NCBI GenBank assembly: GCA_965230605.1
Contig: CBDDLD010000004.1
Location: 2,728,001-2,792,000, forward strand
Length of the DNA stretch: 64,000 bases
DNA from: CBDDLD01 sp965230605
Lineage (GTDB): Bacteria; Bacteroidota; Bacteroidia; Flavobacteriales; Flavobacteriaceae
Reading direction: 5' to 3'
Below the pieces are notes generated by a model, which did not search any database, was not told where the DNA came from, and saw only the letters and a program-made list of their open reading frames with translations. Numbering within the stretch: position 1 is the stretch's first letter; every line of letters starts with the position of its first letter. Below, piece by piece: positions 8,209-17,294 of this stretch. The position numbers were made by a program, and so were the translations under genes.

Positions 8209-8218
8209 AAAGCATCGT

Positions 8219-8665
8219 ATGAAAGACAAAAGTTCTTTACTAGAATACTTATTCAAATTATTATGGATTATCGCTACTTTTTATACAATAATTACATGGA
8301 TAAGAATGTCTTTTTTCGGCTACCTTATCCAAAATTCTATAAGTAAGGAACAGCAACTTACATTCTGGAATTTCATTGTTCCTAGTTTAGTAATAATAGT
8401 ATTAACTATTTATTTTGCAAAAGAATTGGTTTTTGGATATCATCCCAAGTCAAAATATCAGAATAAAAAATCTTTGGTTATTCTATCAATAATTATTACA
8501 ATCACTTCAATTTTATTATTTAAATATTTTAGATGGATGTTTATTGAAGCATTATCGCATGATTTTTCTATAACACTATCCTTTGTTGTAGCACTTACAA
8601 GTATGCTGTGTTTAATTTTTAACAGGTTACGATCTATTAAGAATAAATCACTTTTTCAACTCTAA
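8219..8665 (+). CDS. Hypothetical integral membrane protein
   Basis: A 148-residue protein with about four hydrophobic segments: roughly residues 10-32, 47-68, 83-102 and 115-135. I recognise no family. It follows the VOC gene by 10 bp and probably shares its transcript. Its last 18 bp overlap the convergent gldC gene. Codon use looks similar to its neighbours, so it is likely real. Confidence 0.55.
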   Translation: MKDKSSLLEYLFKLLWIIATFYTIITWIRMSFFGYLIQNSISKEQQLTFWNFIVPSLVIIVLTIYFAKELVFGYHPKSKYQNKKSLVILSIIITITSILLFKYFRWMFIEALSHDFSITLSFVVALTSMLCLIFNRLRSIKNKSLFQL

Positions 8666-8983
8666 TTTTTCAGCAAAATAATCGCAAAAGTCCTTCATCG
8701 TTGCGGTCATTTTTTCATCTTGAGTAGCTCTATGAAAGGTATCGCTCATGGTTACTAAAGTCTGATGAAAGAACTGCTTCATTTCATCTACAGGCATATC
8801 TTTGGTCCACAAATCAATTTTAAGCGTCTCTTTAGCATTACCATCCCATACGGACAACATAATTGCTTTTGCTTCTTCATTTTCTATACCCCCATCTTGT
8901 GCAGACCAGTGCAGTTTTTCAGGTACTCTGTTCTCGTCCAATTCTACATTAAGTTCTATTCTTGAGTTTATGGTTTTTGCCAT
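8648..8983 (-). CDS. gldC: Gliding motility protein GldC
   Basis: A 111-residue protein matching the flavobacterial GldC pattern, with INSRIELNVELDENRVPEKLHWSAQD at the N-terminus, LDLWTKDMPVDEMKQFFHQT-type text in the middle and FCDYFAEKLELKK at the end. It is a small cytoplasmic protein required for full gliding motility; the biochemical role is unknown. Its ATG overlaps the gldB stop by one base, so gldB and gldC are co-translated, as in Flavobacterium johnsoniae. Confidence 0.88.
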   Translation of the reverse strand: MAKTINSRIELNVELDENRVPEKLHWSAQDGGIENEEAKAIMLSVWDGNAKETLKIDLWTKDMPVDEMKQFFHQTLVTMSDTFHRATQDEKMTATMKDFCDYFAEKLELKK

Positions 8984-9969
8984 TACTTTCTTGGTTTAAA
9001 TCTTGATTTATTAAAAATTTCTTCGGGTTCTTTTTGCATAATAGTCATAAGGTCGGCATCATTATTCTCAGCATAAGCTCTTACTATTTGCCAGCCAATA
9101 TACTGCCCCAATCGCCCCGGAGACTCGTTATCTAATTCTAAATAGAATTTTGAAAAAGGAGCATTGGCAATGAACCTATTAGACAATTTGCTATCTGTAC
9201 TATAGAGCAGTTCGCGTTCTACAAAATAGCTCCAAATGGGGCTTTCGTTGGCCTTAGCCCATTCTACTTGTTGTTCAGTATATCCTATCTTATTGGCATC
9301 ACTTTCAAAAGGAATTACAACATCTTTAAAGTATAGAAGTTTTCCAAAGTAGATCATATCATCTAAAAACGTCTTTGTTTTAGATTGATAAACATATTGT
9401 TTAGCGTATGCTTCTGCCAAATCAGAGATTATCTGATCTTCTGTTAAGTTAGCAGCAATATAGCGCTGTATATTCTGATAAAACTCATGATCTTCCCCCA
9501 AATAATTATCTAATGCTATGAGGGCGATCGTGTCCGTGACAATGACTTTATTTCTGTAATCTACACCATTGGTTACGGTCACTACACGTGGTTCTGTAAA
9601 GGTTTTATCATAGTACTTCAAATGCTGAAAAAGCTGTTCCAATTTAGATTCTGAAGATTTAAACGTTCCAAAAACATTATCGACCTCAGCAAAAACTTGT
9701 TGCTGAAGGGTATCTTTCATTGTATTTACCCATACTGAATCTGGTATACGTCTAGAAAATATAAATGGGAATGCCTCCTTTAATTGACCTAGGTCTTCAG
9801 GTTTAGAGTTTGCAAACGCACGGTCAAACCGTTCTACATTTAGGTTTACCGAAATCTCAGCAATCTCACGCTCTGTTTTTGATTCATTTTTGCATGAGAG
9901 TATAAAAAAAAGAGGGACTACAAGAAAAAATCTTTGCATTCTCATAAACTGCATCATTTTAATTTTCAT
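8983..9969 (-). CDS. gldB: Gliding motility lipoprotein GldB
   Basis: A 328-residue lipoprotein. The signal peptide ends in a lipobox with C26 (FFILSC). Methionines at residues 5, 6, 9 and 11 offer shorter starts that would also leave a normal signal peptide. The body contains VNLNVERFDRAFANSKPEDL and RLGQYIGWQIVRAYAENN, typical of GldB. GldB is an essential gliding lipoprotein of Bacteroidota. The gene is divergent from nadE across a 66-bp gap and coupled to gldC. Confidence 0.88.
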   Translation of the reverse strand: MKIKMMQFMRMQRFFLVVPLFFILSCKNESKTEREIAEISVNLNVERFDRAFANSKPEDLGQLKEAFPFIFSRRIPDSVWVNTMKDTLQQQVFAEVDNVFGTFKSSESKLEQLFQHLKYYDKTFTEPRVVTVTNGVDYRNKVIVTDTIALIALDNYLGEDHEFYQNIQRYIAANLTEDQIISDLAEAYAKQYVYQSKTKTFLDDMIYFGKLLYFKDVVIPFESDANKIGYTEQQVEWAKANESPIWSYFVERELLYSTDSKLSNRFIANAPFSKFYLELDNESPGRLGQYIGWQIVRAYAENNDADLMTIMQKEPEEIFNKSRFKPRK

Positions 9970-10035
9970 TCCTTCAGCTATTCAATTATTTTTGTTTGAC
10001 AAAGGTACACTTCTTTACCATAAAAACTTTACATA

Positions 10036-10824
10036 ATGCAAACAGAAAAGGTTACAGAATATATTGTCAATTGGTTAAAAGATTATGCAACTAACGCAAA
10101 AATAAAAGGATTTGTTGTTGGCGTTTCTGGAGGCATCGATTCTGCAGTTACGTCTACGCTTTGCGCTGAGACAGGTTTAGAGGTATTATGCATTGAAATG
10201 CCTATTCATCAAGCAGAAAGTCATGTTACCAGAGCTCAGGAACATATTGCTCAGCTAAAAGCGCGTTATAGCAATGTCAGTGACACAAGAGTAGATTTAA
10301 CACCGGTTTTTGAAGAGTTTAAAACTGAAGTAAGTCTAGAAGGTAAGCAGGCTACAGTAGATATGGCTCTTGCTAATACCAGAGCTCGGCTTCGAATGAC
10401 CACGCTTTACTATCATGCGGGCTTATTAGGGTATTTAGTCGCTGGCACAGGGAATAAAGTCGAAGATTTTGGTGTTGGTTTTTACACCAAGTATGGCGAT
10501 GGAGGTGTCGACTTAAGCCCGATAGCAGACCTTTTGAAGTCTGAAGTGTATGCCATAGGTGAAGTATTGAAAGTTCCTGAATCTATAATGAAAGCTGCCC
10601 CTAGTGATGGCTTATTCGGAGATGCAAGAAGTGATGAAGATCAAATAGGTGCTTCTTACCCAGAATTGGAATGGGCTATGCAAATGAAAGATGAAGGCAA
10701 AACAGCAGATGATTTTGAAGGAAGACAACGTGAAGTGTATGAGATATTTATGCGATTTAATACTGCAAATAGGCATAAAATGATCCCTATTCCGATTTGC
10801 GAAATTCCTAAGAATTTGAAGTAA
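10036..10824 (+). CDS. nadE: Ammonia-dependent NAD+ synthetase
   Basis: A 262-residue N-type ATP pyrophosphatase with the P-loop SGGIDSA at residues 31-37. VAGTGNKVEDFGVGFYTKYGDGGVDLSPIADLLKSEV and APSDGLFGDARSDEDQIGASYPELE are standard NadE segments. It amidates nicotinate adenine dinucleotide to NAD+. There is no nitrilase domain, so ammonia is the likely nitrogen source. It lies next to gldB and gldC, an arrangement I associate with flavobacteria. Confidence 0.95.
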   Translation: MQTEKVTEYIVNWLKDYATNAKIKGFVVGVSGGIDSAVTSTLCAETGLEVLCIEMPIHQAESHVTRAQEHIAQLKARYSNVSDTRVDLTPVFEEFKTEVSLEGKQATVDMALANTRARLRMTTLYYHAGLLGYLVAGTGNKVEDFGVGFYTKYGDGGVDLSPIADLLKSEVYAIGEVLKVPESIMKAAPSDGLFGDARSDEDQIGASYPELEWAMQMKDEGKTADDFEGRQREVYEIFMRFNTANRHKMIPIPICEIPKNLK

Positions 10825-10839
10825 TCGCTGCGATTTTTT
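10823..10839 (+). terminator. Weak intrinsic terminator after nadE
   Basis: AATCG-CTG-CGATT followed by TTTT directly after the nadE stop codon. The stem has only five base pairs, so efficiency is doubtful. Confidence 0.35.
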
Positions 10840-10955
10840 GAATATAAATACGGAAAACACTTAATTTTTCATTATTTTTGAGTATCGAATCTGCGTTTTT
10901 AATAAACTTCTCTGGAATATTATGTTCTGGTAGTTATTAATTAAATTCGATCGTC

Positions 10956-11585
10956 ATGATACAAATTCTAGTCGTTGATAGCCACCCCATTGTCAGAAAA
11001 GGTCTGGAGTTATTCCTTAACAGTGATCCCGAGTTTCAGGTTACCGGTAGTTTAAATAGTGGTATTGAAATTTTTGAGTTTATAAGGCGTCATAACGTCG
11101 ATGTTATTATTTCTGAAGTAGATCTTCCCGAGCTTAATGGTATTACAGCTTTAAGAGCCATAAAGAAAGAGAATAAAGACATAAATGTGCTTATGCTAAG
11201 TCATCAGCCGGAAGAAATTTATGCTATTAGTACTTTAAAGGCAGGTGCTTCTGGATACTTAAATAAATCTGTAAGTGTCGAAACCATAAAAGAAGCCGTA
11301 AAAACCATTCACAATGGTGGTGTTTATCTAAGTCCTAAAATGGACAAGCACCTAAGGTTTGAAGATACTCGAAGAAGTCGCACACGATTATTTAAACGCT
11401 TATCTACTCGTGAAGTAGAAGTATTGAAACTGTTATCGATCGGTAAAAAGAATAAGGAGATCGCGGCCGAATTGGAAATTAATGAAAAAACAGTAAGTAC
11501 ATATAAGGCACGATTATTTAAAAAGCTTAATGTAACCAATGTTATTGATCTAATTCATCAGGCCAAGCATCATGACCTTATGTAG
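10956..11585 (+). CDS. NarL/LuxR-type response regulator with Glu in place of the phospho-acceptor Asp
   Basis: A 209-residue protein with an N-terminal receiver domain (about 1-120) and a C-terminal LuxR helix-turn-helix (about 145-205; LSTREVEVLKLLSIGKKNKEIAAELEINEKTVSTYKARLFKKL). In the receiver, the acceptor position four residues before the conserved Pro is E54 (VIISEVDLPEL), not Asp. The acidic pair is D8-S9 instead of DD/DE. S82 and the lysine of YLNKS are kept. It may act without phosphorylation. No kinase gene is adjacent, and it ends one base from the convergent dnaG. Confidence 0.88.
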   Translation: MIQILVVDSHPIVRKGLELFLNSDPEFQVTGSLNSGIEIFEFIRRHNVDVIISEVDLPELNGITALRAIKKENKDINVLMLSHQPEEIYAISTLKAGASGYLNKSVSVETIKEAVKTIHNGGVYLSPKMDKHLRFEDTRRSRTRLFKRLSTREVEVLKLLSIGKKNKEIAAELEINEKTVSTYKARLFKKLNVTNVIDLIHQAKHHDLM

Positions 11586-11586
11586 T

Positions 11587-13554
11587 TTATCCTCCGATAA
11601 CTTTACCCAATTTTCTGGATAATAACATCTTAAGCCCAACATAATCTTTAACATCTTCCATAATAGACTTAACATCTGTTTGATTTTGAAGTGTTTCATT
11701 TTTAAATTCAGCCACTTTCTGGTCAATTAAGAAGCATCTTAAACTAAGTATTGTTTGATTGACTAATTGAGGAATGGTCTGCTTTTTATCTTTTGTTATA
11801 ATATTCATTCGTTCCCAATCATGAAGATTATACTTCTCGTCTTCCATTAAAATGCTAGTGACCATACCCGCTGATTCTTGATCTAGTTGATTTACAAAAT
11901 CCTTAGTAGAAAATTCATCATCTTGGTTAAGCTTGTCAATAATTGTATAATAGAGTGTCTTAAACTTCCCATTCGTGAATTGCATCTCATCTTCTTGAAG
12001 ATCTAAGTAAATCTTCTCAAACACTTTTGCTTGTTGAACTACAGGCTCTAAGATGAGCTCTTTGGTATGCTCATCTTCTTTAAGTACCAGATCTTCAAAA
12101 TCTTCTTCTTTACTTCCATAAAGCAATAATATTTCAATAATCTTTCGTTCTAACTCGTACTGAACATCAACACGCTTGCTGGTTTGTTCTTCTTGCCTAA
12201 TAACATCAAAGGCCTTACGTTCTTGCTTGTACTTTTTATTAGCTTCCTGAAATTCTTTTTTATTGATCTGCGCCAATGTACTGAATAATACATCCTCGCT
12301 GATATCCATTATTCTTGCACATTCTTGCACATAAATTTCTCGCTTAATCTGGTCAGGAATCTTAGCTATACTATTAACTATATCTCTTATAGTTTCTGCC
12401 TTCTTTATAGGATCATTGTTGGCCTCTTTGACTAATAATGAAGCTTTGAATTGAATAAAGTCTTGTGCTTGTTCTTCTAGATATAACGTAAGCTCTTCTA
12501 GAGAGTTATTCTTGGCAAAGCTGTCCGGGTCTTCTCCATCTGGGAATGTACACACTTTCACATTCATGCCTTGTTCTAGTATAAGATCTATTCCTCTCAA
12601 TGATGCTCTTATACCCGCAGCGTCCCCATCGAATAATACAGTAATATTTTTAGTAAGTCTATTAATCAATCGGATCTGATCCGGAGTTAAGGCTGTACCC
12701 GATGAGGAGACCACATTTTTGATCCCGGTTTGATAAAATTGAATAACATCGGTATAGCCTTCTACCAAATAGCAATTGTCTTCCTTAGCTATAGTTTGCT
12801 TGGCAAAATACAAGCCATAAAGCACTTTACTTTTGTGGTAAATATCACTTTCTGGAGAGTTTAAATATTTTGCCGCTTTTTTGTCATTTACAAGTATACG
12901 TCCTCCAAACCCAAGTACCCGACCGCTCATACTGTGAATAGGAAACATGACGCGCCCTTTGAAACGGTCAAAACGCTTTTCATCTTTTACAATTGTAAGT
13001 CCAGTTTGTGAGAGGTAATCTATATTATACCCTTGTTTTAAGGCTTCATCGGTAAAAGCTTGCCACTCATCTAAAGCATACCCTAATTGAAATTTTTTAA
13101 TGGTGTCTTCTTTAAAACCTCGTTCTTTAAAATAACTCAATCCTATAGCTTGCCCCTGATCTGTTTTGTGCAATATATTTTGAAAGTAGGTATTGGCATA
13201 ATCACTTACTAAGTATAAACTTTCTCTAGTATTGGCTTGTTCTTTTTCCTCATCAGTGCGTTCCGTTTCCTCAATCTCTATATTATACTTTTTAGCAAGG
13301 TATTTGATAGCTTCTGGATACGTAAAATGCTCATGTTCCATTAAAAATGTCACCACATTACCTCCTTTACCACTACTAAAATCCTTCCATATCTGTTTTA
13401 CAGGAGATACCATGAAACTTGGAGTCCTTTCGTCACTAAATGGGCTAAGTCCTTTAAAATTACTTCCTGATTTTTTCAACTGCACAAAATCACCAATGAC
13501 TTCCTCTACACGAGCAGTTTCAAAAACATTAGCTATGGTATTTTGTGATATCAC
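11587..13554 (-). CDS. dnaG: DNA primase DnaG, zinc-ligand residues replaced
   Basis: A 655-residue primase with the usual order of domains: CHC2-type N-terminus (about 1-100), core with Toprim motifs EGYTD (265-269) and DGDAAG (309-314), and a C-terminal DnaB-interaction region. It makes RNA primers at replication forks. The four zinc ligands of the CHC2 finger are missing: the CPFH motif reads SPFS (37-40) and the CFGCG motif reads DFSSG (58-62). The rest of the finger fold, ERTPSFMVSP and GKGGNVVTFLM, is kept. I recall this substitution in other flavobacterial primases, so it is probably lineage-wide. Confidence 0.95.
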   Translation of the reverse strand: MISQNTIANVFETARVEEVIGDFVQLKKSGSNFKGLSPFSDERTPSFMVSPVKQIWKDFSSGKGGNVVTFLMEHEHFTYPEAIKYLAKKYNIEIEETERTDEEKEQANTRESLYLVSDYANTYFQNILHKTDQGQAIGLSYFKERGFKEDTIKKFQLGYALDEWQAFTDEALKQGYNIDYLSQTGLTIVKDEKRFDRFKGRVMFPIHSMSGRVLGFGGRILVNDKKAAKYLNSPESDIYHKSKVLYGLYFAKQTIAKEDNCYLVEGYTDVIQFYQTGIKNVVSSSGTALTPDQIRLINRLTKNITVLFDGDAAGIRASLRGIDLILEQGMNVKVCTFPDGEDPDSFAKNNSLEELTLYLEEQAQDFIQFKASLLVKEANNDPIKKAETIRDIVNSIAKIPDQIKREIYVQECARIMDISEDVLFSTLAQINKKEFQEANKKYKQERKAFDVIRQEEQTSKRVDVQYELERKIIEILLLYGSKEEDFEDLVLKEDEHTKELILEPVVQQAKVFEKIYLDLQEDEMQFTNGKFKTLYYTIIDKLNQDDEFSTKDFVNQLDQESAGMVTSILMEDEKYNLHDWERMNIITKDKKQTIPQLVNQTILSLRCFLIDQKVAEFKNETLQNQTDVKSIMEDVKDYVGLKMLLSRKLGKVIGG

Positions 13555-13637
13555 GTTTTATGCGTTGACAAGTTTGTAAATTTAAGATAAAGTATCTGTT
13601 TTAAAAATAATCTATCATCGTAATCAGGTAAAGCCAT

Positions 13638-13674
13638 AAAAAAAGCCTTTATCAAATTTACGATAAAGGCTTTT
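13638..13674 (-). terminator. Intrinsic terminator of the sigma/anti-sigma/OMP operon
   Basis: Arms AAAAGCCTTTATC (13641-13653) and GATAAAGGCTTTT (13662-13674) with an 8-nt loop, followed on the minus strand by a run of seven Ts. It lies 22 bp after the stop of the outer membrane protein gene and before dnaG. Confidence 0.85.
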
Positions 13675-13695
13675 CTCACTCAAAAATTGATTGGT

Positions 13696-14778
13696 TTAAT
13701 CCATATCAAAACGGACTCCCACAGAAATGTTATTTTGTTCAACTGTTTGATTCTTAAAAATCGGATTGAGATCATACTTTACATATAAAGCAGTACCTCC
13801 CCAGGCAATATAACCACTAAGTCCATAAACGAAATCTGAAGTGTTTAACCCACCTTTCATTTTATCTTTAATATCTCTTCCATCTTCATCGTACTTCAGC
13901 TTCTGTAATGTTCCTATATTAAACCCGGCATACCCACCTAAACCTATTTTCATTTTCCTATAGGTACTATATCTAAAATAGCTATCACGCTCTATTTTTC
14001 TTGAAGGTCCAAATTCTATATGTACTGGGAACACTAAGTTTGTAGTTCTAAGTTTGGCTTTATCTAGATTTACAGGAAACTCTTGAAGAGTCACAGCATC
14101 ACCATTACGCACAAAGTACTGATTGTCTTTGATGTCTAACTTATTCCATTGGAACGAAAACCCATACTTTACTCTCCAAAAGTTAGTATTGTCAAAGATT
14201 CTTGTTTTCCAGGCTATTCCTAATTCAACAAAACCAGACCCCCCAATTTTATAAGGTGAATCGTCGAGGTCTTGCCCTTCTATAATGGCATTATTAAATC
14301 CAAATGCAAAGACAAGATCACTTGTGGTGCGTCTATCGTACTTTCTTGGTTTATTCCTTTTACCTAAACGAATAGAGGTCCATTCTACATCATCACCATC
14401 CCAAAATGAAATTGAGAACTGGTTGCTATCATCAGCATCTACTTTATAACCGGATTCATTTCGTTTTAGTAAGGCAATCTTATTATCTACAATTGACAGC
14501 CTGTCTTCAATATTTAGCGCACGCTTTTTTGCTGCTTCCTTTTTTAATTTATCAGCCTCTGCAGCTGTAATTAGACCACGATCTTGGCGGTCGTTAATTG
14601 CTTCTACTTCTTCTTTTAAAAATTCTCGCTCTTCTTTCTCAATTTTCTTTTTAAGTTTTTTTAGCAATAGTATTTTATCGGCATTTCTAGTGCTATCCAC
14701 GGCTTTCTGTTGAGCATTCATACTACTCAATGTAAAGCATAGGATTATTGGTACTAAGTATTTAGTAATTGTACTCAT
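13696..14778 (-). CDS. Putative outer membrane beta-barrel protein of an ECF-sigma operon
   Basis: A 360-residue protein with a signal peptide (about 1-22, cleavage near MNAQQ). Residues 25-100 are very rich in Lys and Glu and probably form a coiled coil (KILLLKKLKKKIEKEEREFLKEEVE). The C-terminal two thirds alternate aromatic and polar residues as in a porin-like barrel and end in VGVRFDMD. I do not recognise a named family. It is the third gene after an ECF sigma factor and its probable anti-sigma factor, which suggests an envelope-stress or surface function. Confidence 0.65.
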   Translation of the reverse strand: MSTITKYLVPIILCFTLSSMNAQQKAVDSTRNADKILLLKKLKKKIEKEEREFLKEEVEAINDRQDRGLITAAEADKLKKEAAKKRALNIEDRLSIVDNKIALLKRNESGYKVDADDSNQFSISFWDGDDVEWTSIRLGKRNKPRKYDRRTTSDLVFAFGFNNAIIEGQDLDDSPYKIGGSGFVELGIAWKTRIFDNTNFWRVKYGFSFQWNKLDIKDNQYFVRNGDAVTLQEFPVNLDKAKLRTTNLVFPVHIEFGPSRKIERDSYFRYSTYRKMKIGLGGYAGFNIGTLQKLKYDEDGRDIKDKMKGGLNTSDFVYGLSGYIAWGGTALYVKYDLNPIFKNQTVEQNNISVGVRFDMD

Positions 14779-14804
14779 AACTGTTCGTTTTTTGATGTTT
14801 GTGT

Positions 14805-15608
14805 TTAATTATTCCGTTCTGCGACTGCAGTTTTTACCGTATTATAGCCGCTCTTTAAAGCTTCAAAAACTTTACTTCTAAAAGATTGCCCTAAGTCTTC
14901 CTCAACGTCTTGAAGTAGCGCGTCCGCATCTACAACATTAGTGCCTTCTTTAAAGATTCGTTCTTTTAGTAATTCTTTATGAGCTACTTTTAACAGAGAA
15001 TCTATTTGGTGATCGCTAACGGTATTATTGTTTTGATTTTTGATTGCATTTATCTGTGCCACAACCTTATCTACCTGAATCATTTCTAATGATTTCTTCA
15101 CAGGTTCGTTAAGACGCTTTTCCTCTTTTATAGCTTTAGTTGCTTCTGATGGTTTACTCGCTATAGCTTCTTCAGGTTTCAATTCCTTTATATTAAGAGG
15201 CTTAAATTGCGATTTCTTTTTTACAATATTTTTATGATCTATAGTAGGCGTTTCTATGCTTTTGACTTCATTCTTACTTTCTACTTCTTTAACAACTACT
15301 TTGTGTTCTTCTTGAGGTACAGTTAAAATTTCTATATTCTTCTCTGATGGATTATTTGAAATCTCTTCTTCTACAATTTCTGGTAATGCATTAGACTCTG
15401 AAACATCGTTATTAAAATACATGATAGACACAAATACTATAGCTGCTATACTGGCTGCTATACCAAACCACCAATAGAAAGGGCTTTTATTTTTCTTTTG
15501 ATCGGCATCTAACTGACTTGATAGTTTAGACCAAGCATCTGTTGAAGGTTGCAACCTGCGTTGCTCTAACTTCTCTTTAATATTTTCTTCAAACTTAATT
15601 GGTGCCAT
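14805..15608 (-). CDS. Probable membrane-anchored anti-sigma factor
   Basis: A 267-residue protein. The N-terminal 40 residues (FEENIKEKLEQRRLQPSTDAWSKLSSQLD) would be cytoplasmic. One transmembrane segment (about 44-64, YWWFGIAASIAAIVFVSIMYF) is followed by a long charged, low-complexity periplasmic region. This layout and the 14-bp overlap with the upstream ECF sigma gene indicate an anti-sigma factor, although no classical zinc-binding anti-sigma motif is visible. The C-terminal segment DVEEDLGQSFRSKVFEALKSGY may be a small folded module. Confidence 0.65.
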   Translation of the reverse strand: MAPIKFEENIKEKLEQRRLQPSTDAWSKLSSQLDADQKKNKSPFYWWFGIAASIAAIVFVSIMYFNNDVSESNALPEIVEEEISNNPSEKNIEILTVPQEEHKVVVKEVESKNEVKSIETPTIDHKNIVKKKSQFKPLNIKELKPEEAIASKPSEATKAIKEEKRLNEPVKKSLEMIQVDKVVAQINAIKNQNNNTVSDHQIDSLLKVAHKELLKERIFKEGTNVVDADALLQDVEEDLGQSFRSKVFEALKSGYNTVKTAVAERNN

Positions 15609-16158
15609 AACTGGTGTTATTTAATTCTTTGATTTTCTGTTGCAACAATTGCCTTGCTTTAAATAATTGCGATTTAGACGTTCCTTCAGTAATATCTAAT
15701 AACTCCGCAATTTCATTATGTTTATAACCCTCAATGGCATACATTATAAATACCATTTTGTATCCTTCTGGCAAACTGTCTATAAGTTGTTGAATCTCTG
15801 CAACAGCAATATTACTGTTGATATTATCGGTGGTATCATTCTTATAATCTATTTCTTCTACCGGAAACTCCAGTTTCTTTTTCTGCCTTAAGAAAGAGAT
15901 AGATTCTCTAATCATGATTCTTCTTATCCAACCTTCAAAACTCCCTTGATTCTTGAATGTTTTTAGATTTTTAAATACTTTGAAAAATCCGTTCAACATT
16001 ACTTCCTCTGCCTGATGCACGTCCTTTATATAATAACGACATACACTTAGCATTTTTGGAGCATACAATTCATATAACACATGCTGTGCTTCACGATTAT
16101 GTTTTATCGCTTTTTTTATGAGTTGATTTTCGTTGCTATGAAGTTGAATAACTTTCAC
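15595..16158 (-). CDS. ECF-type RNA polymerase sigma-70 factor
   Basis: A 187-residue sigma factor. Region 2 spans about residues 20-95 (LYELYAPKMLSVCRYYIKDVHQAEEVMLNGFFKVFKNLKTF, then GWIRRIMIRESISFLR). Region 4 spans about 125-178 (LPEGYKMVFIMYAIEGYKHNEIAELLDITEGTSKSQLFKARQLL). It directs polymerase to a small regulon, probably including its own operon. The next gene, a putative anti-sigma factor, overlaps it by 14 bp. The 159-bp upstream gap should hold its promoter, but I could not identify a convincing -33/-7 pair there. Confidence 0.92.
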   Translation of the reverse strand: MKVIQLHSNENQLIKKAIKHNREAQHVLYELYAPKMLSVCRYYIKDVHQAEEVMLNGFFKVFKNLKTFKNQGSFEGWIRRIMIRESISFLRQKKKLEFPVEEIDYKNDTTDNINSNIAVAEIQQLIDSLPEGYKMVFIMYAIEGYKHNEIAELLDITEGTSKSQLFKARQLLQQKIKELNNTSYGTN

Positions 16159-16317
16159 CGTAATTACAATAACTTAAGTTTACGCTTCTATTTACAAAGA
16201 CGCAATTACAGAACCAAAGGTTGCTTGAAGTATAAAAATATTTTCATTCTTTACATTCAATATTTCAAAAACCATTGAAAATAAATAAGTTACATAATTG
16301 TATCTATTTGAAAAAAA

Positions 16318-17294
16318 TTATTTTTTTCTATCAATTACATAATTAACCATAAGTATTAACGCAGATTTAAATTCAGATTCAGGATAGTCATTAAGCATGT
16401 TCAACGCTTGCTCTTGAAAGGTTTTCATCTTCTGAATAGCGTATTCTAATCCTCCATTTTCTTTTACAAAAGCAATAACCTCTTTAACTCGCCTCTTATC
16501 CTTATTATGGTTTTTAACTGAATTTATGAGCCAGTCTTTTTCTTTTTTAGAACATTTATTAAGGACATGAATCAATGGTAAAGTCATCTTTTGCTCTTTG
16601 ATGTCTATACCGGTTGGTTTTCCTATTTTTTCTTCGCCATAATCAAACAGATCATCTTTAATCTGAAATGCCATTCCATAAGCTCACCAAACTTCCACAT
16701 TTGGTCAGCTTCTTTTGAATTGGGTTTTACAGATGCAGCTCCCAGACTACAGCATGCCGCAATAAGTGTTGCTGTTTTTTGTCGTATAATATCATAGTAT
16801 ATCTCCTCTGTAATGTCTAATTGTCTTGCCTTTTCGATTTGAAGTAATTCACCTTCGCTCATTTCTTTTACAGCAACTGAGATAATCTTAAGAAGGTCGA
16901 AGTCATTATTATCTATGGAAAGTAATAGGCCTTTTGATAATAAATAGTCCCCTATTAAAACAGCGATCTTATTTTTCCACAATGCATTAATAGAGAAAAA
17001 CCCTCTACGTCTGTTACTATCATCAACGACATCATCGTGAACCAAAGTTGCTGTATGGATTAATTCAATCACAGATGCTCCTCTATAGGTTCTATCACTT
17101 ACTTGACCGTTATTTAGCATTTTAGCAACAAGGAAGACGAACATTGGTCGCATTTGCTTCCCTTTTCTATTAACTATATAATGAGTGATTCTATTGAGCA
17201 ATGCTACCTTACTAGACATCGCTAATTGGAACTTTTGTTCAAAAAGTTCCATTTCAAAAGTAATAGGCTGTTTTATTTGTTCTGTGATTTTCAC
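16318..17294 (-). pseudogene. Polyprenyl diphosphate synthase, interrupted by a one-base frameshift
   Basis: Two overlapping frames encode one trans-isoprenyl diphosphate synthase. The first (17294 to about 16677) has the first aspartate-rich motif D87-D-V-V-D91 in LIHTATLVHDDVVDDSNRRRG. The second has the second motif in MAFQIKDDLFDYGEEKIGKPTG. The frame breaks after KFGELM: the expected GGA ATG GCA reads GAATGGCA, one G short in the GG at 16676-16677. Restoring it gives a full-length protein of about 325 residues. The family makes the side chain of menaquinone and is normally essential, so a sequencing error or a recent mutation are both possible. Confidence 0.85.

Noticed and set aside
16159..16317. 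A terminator or promoter in the gap before the ECF sigma gene
   Set aside because: The AT-rich run near 16310-16330 can fold only into an A/T stem, and no good TAnnTTTG with a TTG partner was found.
16318..16674. A separate short gene for the C-terminal half of the polyprenyl synthase
   Set aside because: It is out of frame with, and overlaps, the N-terminal half by sequence that should be continuous; one missing base explains both.
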